A stretch of DNA of 64,000 nt from contig NC_068339.1 in NCBI RefSeq assembly GCF_014633365.1, forward strand, positions 2,113,001-2,177,000, read 5' to 3'. This DNA is from Diospyros lotus. Its lineage: Eukaryota; Streptophyta; Magnoliopsida; Ericales; Ebenaceae. Below are positions 58,720-64,000 of this stretch, in pieces. The stretch's first letter is position 1; the number at the start of each line of letters is the position of its first letter. The position numbers and the translations under genes were made by a program. The notes beneath the pieces are model-generated. The model did no database searches and was not told where the DNA came from. It saw nothing but the letters and a program-made list of their open reading frames with translations.

Positions 58720-60114
58720 ATCTTTCGTACTCCTCTAAGAACTTCACTCAAAACATTTACAGTGGTCTTATATTTCATCAAACTAGCTAGATCATAATCA
58801 TCTGGCCATTGTGGGTGTTTCTGAAAGTAAGTGTGTGTGTGTATATGTCCTGACAATGTATACAACTCTTCATCAATCTGTGGCAGATTTGCTCCTTTGG
58901 CTTGAAGCATTTTCTGGTTGTACCTGGACCTGCAAGAGACAGCACATTGTCTATTGACCAAATTAGGGGTCCTTTTCACTTTACAGTCATTCCCTGATCT
59001 GTCCATCTTCTTCTTCACTCATTTCAATCGGATCATACGCTAAAGGGCCTGCTCAAGCTGGCTATAACGAAGGGTTAATTAGGGTTTTGTGCTCTCATAA
59101 AGGTTGAAGGACGCTGAATTCTGGCCAGTAACACTGAAAACCATTGAGGGCATACGTGAACCATGCAATATTTTTAAGGAATGACAGCCACACACACACA
59201 TATATATATATATATTATGATTATCATCAGTTAATTGGTTCCATGTTTTGGGTCAAATTAAATTGAGATTCTTGCGACATAAAAGATCCGCTTACATCAA
59301 CCTGCTGCAGCATCAATTCGTATATGTATATATATAGACATCAAATTATCCTCTTTCTTTAGTGCCCAAAAACTAGTACTCTTTCTAGTTGCATATAATA
59401 CCTATTCATTGCGCTGGAGATTGAGAGGAACCTATGGACTCCAAGTTTCTTCTTTTATGCTTTACCTTTGCTGATCAATCTCTCATCCCTCTTTCTCTTT
59501 TTCTTTTTCTTTTTCTTCTGTTTTGTGTGTTCCTTCTTCACTCGATCGATACCAGCCATCAATGTCATCTCACTGCTTTAAAATATATAAACATACTAGA
59601 AAGGGTCAGTTTTTTTATTTCTTACAGCTATATATTGCTGAAATACAATATATATATATATATATATAAGTATCATGTTACTGAAGTGTTCAGCACCCAA
59701 TTCAGATCTCTTATTTCAACGTCAAACCCTCACATCTAATTTCCATTTTAGACCTCTTCATTGGAAAACCCTCTCTCTCTCTCTCTCTCACTCTGTGTGT
59801 GAGGGAGATGTACATTAAACACACACAAACATGATACATCTTGTTACTGGAAGAAGGCCTAAGCTTGTGGCAGAAGAGGCCCTGCAATATTCACAATAAG
59901 GTAGCTCTATCTTTGAATCAACCAACATGGTCCAAATGCGTTTTAAGGCAACCTTCTTTCATACTACCACTGTTGCACCAGACCCCCACCTCCATGAAAT
60001 GTTCCATTCACTGCATTCAAGATCCTTTTACATAAATAAACTAACCCACAACCCACCCTTTTACTTAAATAAAGAACGCATGATTTTTAAAATATTGCCT
60101 GTGTTTGGCGAGTT
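57200..60114. other. Intergenic region between tubulin and WOX1
   Basis: No gene supported. Short GA microsatellites occur at 58268-58292, 58436-58463 and 58685-58718, with TA runs at 57712-57722 and 59650-59668. An open frame on - at 59003-58720 (MDRSGNDCKVKRTPNLVNRQ) has no recognisable homologue and runs into the GA repeat, so I do not call it. I looked for common microRNA sequences and saw none. Confidence 0.5.
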
Positions 60115-61388
60115 TCAGTTCTTCAATGGAAGGAACTCGAAGAACTGGTACGGGGTGCTGAAGCTGGCGTTCATGGCGGCCAGCGCCACCTCGTTCTCCT
60201 CGCCGGCGTTCTCGTTGCCGTCGCCGCAGCTCCGGAGAGGGAACAGCTGGAGGGTTTGAGAAGAAGGCCCGCCGCCTGATTCATAGCCATCCTCGTTCCC
60301 GAAACGGCTTCGATATTCTCTGTAAGGCGCCGAAAAGATTTTGGAGTCTTGGATGCCGATCGTGACGAGCTTGGGGTCCAACGTTTCTAGGGTCTTAGAA
60401 GTGGCGACAGTTGTGGAAGAAGAAGAAGTGGTAATGTTGAGGAGGTGGTGGGGAGTGGACGAAGACAAGTGCATCATGGGGTGCCACGTGGCATTCCTCT
60501 CGAGCAAGCTCCTTCTCTGCGGTAATTCTCCCCCATCGAACTGTACCCATCCGTCTGTTCTACATTCAGAGACTGCAGCTCTTGCTGCCGCTGCCCTTAT
60601 TTGTATCGAAGCAGTTTTCTAATAAGATAGAAGGCATGCAAAATTTCAGCATCAATTAAGGGATCAGAATCCCCAAATGAACACTAATCAAGAAACGATT
60701 CATGTCTCCTAAAGAGATGAAGCCAAATGCCAGTGGGGTCAGATAATTCGTCTTTTCTTGAGTGTGCCCAAAAAGCACAGAATAATATATATATATATAT
60801 ATATATTAGGGTTTTATATGTAAAAGGAGATAATGAAGAAAAAGCACAAGACCCAAAAACCCTAATCCATGTTTTATAACATAACAACATCAACATGAGC
60901 CCCGACAGAAAGGGGGGAATGCAGCTTTAGAACCCTTTTCATTTCCCAACAAACGAAGCTTTTCTTTTGTTTGTTACTTCCTCTGGATTGTCTTTCCTTC
61001 TGATAATCATGTGTATAATAGAAGCAATGAAGCCATAATCATGTGGGTACTATTGCATGATTAGATGATTCTAATTGTCCTTGAAAAAGTGAGTAGGCTT
61101 GGCGTGCCAAATTTGAAAAGGGCTGGCCGGCAAGCGGTTTCTTGAGAGAGAGAGAGAGAGATACCTCTGAGAGTGTACTGCAGTTTGTAGGGAGAGGCCA
61201 GCAGCAGCCCTTGGTCTGCTCGGCTTCAAAACCTGTCCTATTAGGCCCTGCTGTAGACAAAAAGAAAAACAAAAAGATCCCAACTTTACATCTCAAAACC
61301 AACCAACGGAATGGAAAAAAGCATCTCAAATCGAACATCTGCACTACTTTACATCTCAAACGACAAACCCAGCAGAAGAGAGACCCAA

Positions 61389-61421
<33 letters not shown>

Positions 61422-62223
61422 GTATTATGCAACTCTTACGTGACTTTCTTGTTTGAGATAGCTATTAGATCGAGCTCTGGTTGCAGAGATGCCAAAATTT
61501 TCTGTGTGATGTTTCATCTTAATTTTTGTGTGTGATTATAAGCAATCTGATCCAAACAAACAACGGGTATTACAGCTACTTGAACAATAGCATTGGGTGG
61601 ATCAAAATTGGAGACTGAGGCAATTTTATATACCTGATTCTTTCCTTTCAAGGGTTCCTTGTTGTTCATCGGAGCCGGATTCGAGTTGACGGCGGCGTTT
61701 CTGGCGTTCTCTGGCCTTGTGGTTTTGGAACCAGTAGAAAACATTCTTCCCTTCGATCTTGCCGTACCGCCGGAGCTGCGCCGTAATGTGCTGAATTTGA
61801 TCCGCGTTGGGCGTTCTCGTTCCCCTCCGATACAATTCTTCCAGCGTCTGTAGCTGTTCCGGCGTCGGGTTCCAGCGGGAGCTCACTACCACCTGGTGCT
61901 GCTGCGTCGTATTGAAATCTCTCTTGCTTTGCTCGGTTACACCTGCTGAATGTTTGAAGAAGCACAGGATTCAACACAATGACACGATGAACATTGTATT
62001 ACTTCGAATAAATTACGTGACTATCATACAGAAGAGTACCCAGATGGTGGTGGTTTAAGGAAAGAAGATCGGCACCGTGGACCCGGCTTAAAAATGGAGC
62101 ATTGCTGGTGGTGGTGGCCGAGATGGAAGTTGTCGGCCTTGGGATCAGCGGCCGGAGTTTCCGGCCGTTGCAAGAATCCGTCAAGTTGAGCTCTCCACCG
62201 TCATTATATCCCATCATCCACAT
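60115..62223 (-). CDS. WOX1: WUSCHEL-related homeobox 1 (WOX1/MAEWEST/STENOFOLIA type, 4 exons, 360 aa)
   Basis: Nuclear homeodomain repressor that promotes leaf-blade and petal outgrowth at the adaxial/abaxial boundary. I join 62223-62040, 61942-61634, 61250-61165 and 60618-60115 on -; GT-AG, in frame. The N-terminus [20 protein letters not shown] with KLRPLIPRP is the WOX1 signature. The WUS-clade homeodomain spans about residues 82-147 ([20 protein letters not shown] ... [20 protein letters not shown]). The WUS-box TLQLFPLR is at about 315-322, and the terminal motif FFEFLPLKN ends the protein, as in STENOFOLIA. Four exons and about 360 aa fit this clade. The acceptor of intron 1 reads CAGCAG (NAGNAG), so two in-frame isoforms differing by one residue are possible. 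Confidence 0.95.
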
Positions 62224-62755
62224 TGTGGGTTCAATGAGAAACAAGAAAGGAGGTCAAGAGTGCGTAGGGTTGAAGAGCTCTCTCTATATATATATGGAAG
62301 GAGGAGTTGGAGAGAGAGAGAGATGAAGGTAATAAAGACAGTTGGAGTAGGAATGAGAGTTTAAGTAGGCGAGGCCGAAACACTGGGTATTTGGGTTTCA
62401 GAGAAAGGGATTGAACAACGGAAAGAGAAAGACGAATAGTGATAGAAAGAAGGATTGGTGTTGGGTTTAAATTGGAACAAAGTGAGGAAGCAAGCAAGCC
62501 CGTCAGCCCAAGAGAAGAGAAGAGCCATTCTCTTTCACAATTTACCTTCATTCATTCATTCATATGAGGTTGACTGAGAGAGAGAGAAGAGAGAAGAGAG
62601 AGAAGAGCGAGGCGTGGAATTCTGGGAGTTATTGGGAGAAGAGAATGAAAGCGACGTGACGATCATGAGGGCTATCATAAGCCTCATCACCTCTTACACC
62701 CTCATTTATTGTTCTTCTCCTGTCCTGTGCCTTTCACACTTATTCTCAATCCGAA

Positions 62756-62796
<41 letters not shown>

Positions 62797-63480
62797 TCCC
62801 TCTCCCTGCATCTATATGCATCATTCTGTACGGCTCCTCTCCCACCCCCCACCACAGTGAATTCTCTCTGATGCCCCCACCATCATCGTCTCCCTTCTGC
62901 TTCACTTCTGCCCTTGTGTGTCCAAACCTAGCTACCTCTGCAACTCGAACATATATGCATGTACATGCTCTTCATTCATCATACCCCCATCATATTATCA
63001 CATTCATATTCATATAGGCATGTGTATAGACAGATATATATATATATATATCACAGTCAGTGTGAGTTTGTGTGTTGGGGTTTGTTTTGGGCTTGGGCTT
63101 GGCTGCTGCCTAGCTACTAGCTCGCTCGCTCGAATCTTCTCTCTGCTTGCTGTGCTGTGCTGTGCTGTCTTGTGGTGGCTATATATATGTATATATACAT
63201 ATATTGCCAAGGCATATATATATAGCTCCTAATGGTATTAAATGTTTGGGCATTCATGTGTCCACTGCTGTCTACTGTCCATTTCCTTAAGTCCATACCT
63301 CTTTGGCTTAGACCCACCTGCCGTCAATGTACTACTCAATCTTCTACTGCATCCACTGCTTACACCAATCTTATACCTTGAATCTCTGGTGACTTTTTTA
63401 TGGAAAGTTTATTTCCCAACAAGAATTCCATATATATTATTTAAACTTTAGAACCTATCTTCGACTTCTATATAATTATT
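62224..63480. other. WOX1 upstream region, microsatellite-rich
   Basis: Probable promoter and leader of WOX1 on -. Holds AG-rich stretches (62300-62330, 62575-62610), a CT microsatellite (62761-62792) with CCCTCT units after it, and TA runs near 63032-63050 and 63181-63225. No coding region is supported. Confidence 0.5.
62761..62810. repeat. CT microsatellite upstream of WOX1
   Basis: About 15 CT units followed by four CCCTCT-like units. On the WOX1 sense strand it is a GA/GAGGGA tract, about 540 bases upstream of the start codon. Confidence 0.9.
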
Positions 63481-64000
63481 TAAATTTTTCATTGTTAATT
63501 TTAATTATACTCATATATTTATATTTTTTAGTTTATTTAATTCCTATATTTTAACCCCTTTTTTTATATGAAATGTTTCAATTACGCCCTTATATCTTTA
63601 TTTTTTAATTAATTTAATTTTTATATTTTAATATATAAAAAATTTAAAATAACTCGTATATATAAATGAGTTTAAAAGTTTCTTCAGTTCCCCAATCATT
63701 ATCCATTAATTGTCGACCTTTTAATTCCTATATGATATGTGTGTGTTGCCGTGGCAGAATTAGAAATATGCTTTCTCATTTGACCAACGCCAAACCTTGG
63801 CCAAATCCGTGTATGTATTTTTAAGGTTTTTTCGTCTGATTAATGTTAAGTTTTTTTATTATTTTAATTACATTCTTAAATCTATATTTTTGAATTAATT
63901 TATTTTTCATATTTTGATCCTTTTTCAGGTAATAATTCAAATTTTTTAATATTTCAATTACAATCTTATACATATATACTTTTTAGTCAATTTAACTTTT
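63480..64000. repeat. Fold-back family arms, copy D (cut by window end)
   Basis: Two left-arm-like blocks (63485-63640 and 63835-64000) carry the family's ATTTTAATTACATTCTTAAA and TGAATTAATTTATTTTTCAT-type phrases. The complementary arms may lie beyond the window. Confidence 0.4.

Noticed and set aside
58539..59018. 159-codon open frame on -, MKKKMDRSGNDCKVKRTPNL...
   Set aside because: No recognised domain or splice context; its 3' half is a GA microsatellite and TA repeat read as protein.
57500..60100. MicroRNA gene in the long spacer between tubulin and WOX1
   Set aside because: No sequence of the conserved plant microRNA families was seen on either strand, and no convincing hairpin beyond microsatellites.

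Overview
This is a nuclear window from a eudicot plant. The evidence is AT-rich intergenic DNA, genes with GT-AG introns, a plastid rRNA insertion, several plant transposon superfamilies, and plant-specific genes (PIN, WOX1, phosphoethanolamine N-methyltransferase). The species cannot be named from the sequence alone.

Layout. (1) 1-3928: a PIN1-type auxin efflux carrier on + (8 coding exons, 613 aa), with a GAA-rich 3' tail and a 132-bp tandem duplication behind it. (2) 4.5-9.5 kb: intergenic DNA with a decayed plastid 23S rRNA insertion (NUPT), a 0.46-kb dispersed repeat and a LINE remnant. (3) 9509-19143: one complete CACTA (En/Spm) transposon, 9635 bp, with 3-bp target duplication CTT, asymmetric subterminal arrays and two apparently open genes on - (TNP2 transposase, 1155 aa; Ptta/TNPA-like, 484 aa). 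(4) 19-34 kb: AT-rich repeat DNA holding fold-back repeats, a hAT element with 8-bp TSD, a second LINE remnant and a 2264-bp solo LTR (TSD TATTG) nested in an older Copia-like LTR. (5) 34.8-39.15 kb: a rearranged pseudogene copy of the phosphoethanolamine N-methyltransferase gene, then a Copia fragment (PBS at 40409) with gag debris. (6) 42.9-50.8 kb: the intact phosphoethanolamine N-methyltransferase gene on + (12 coding exons, 490 aa). (7) 51.4-53.9 kb: a plastid-targeted-looking EamA/DMT transporter on - (447 aa). (8) 55.3-56.8 kb: beta-tubulin on - (445 aa). (9) 60.1-62.2 kb: a WOX1 (MAEWEST/STENOFOLIA-type) homeobox gene on - (360 aa).

The five host genes are independent nuclear genes, not a pathway cluster. 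PIN1 and WOX1 both act in lateral-organ and leaf-blade patterning, but nothing in the sequence links their control.

The most unusual feature is the 5' leader of the phosphoethanolamine N-methyltransferase gene. The 25-codon upstream ORF known in this family as a phosphocholine-responsive translational repressor is present three times in tandem. The third copy is frameshifted and reads in frame into the main start codon. The pseudogene copy keeps two intact uORFs although its TATA box, start codon and most exons are lost. Second, the PIN1 gene has a 141-bp intron whose two ends carry the same 8-bp sequence, as expected of a gained intron.
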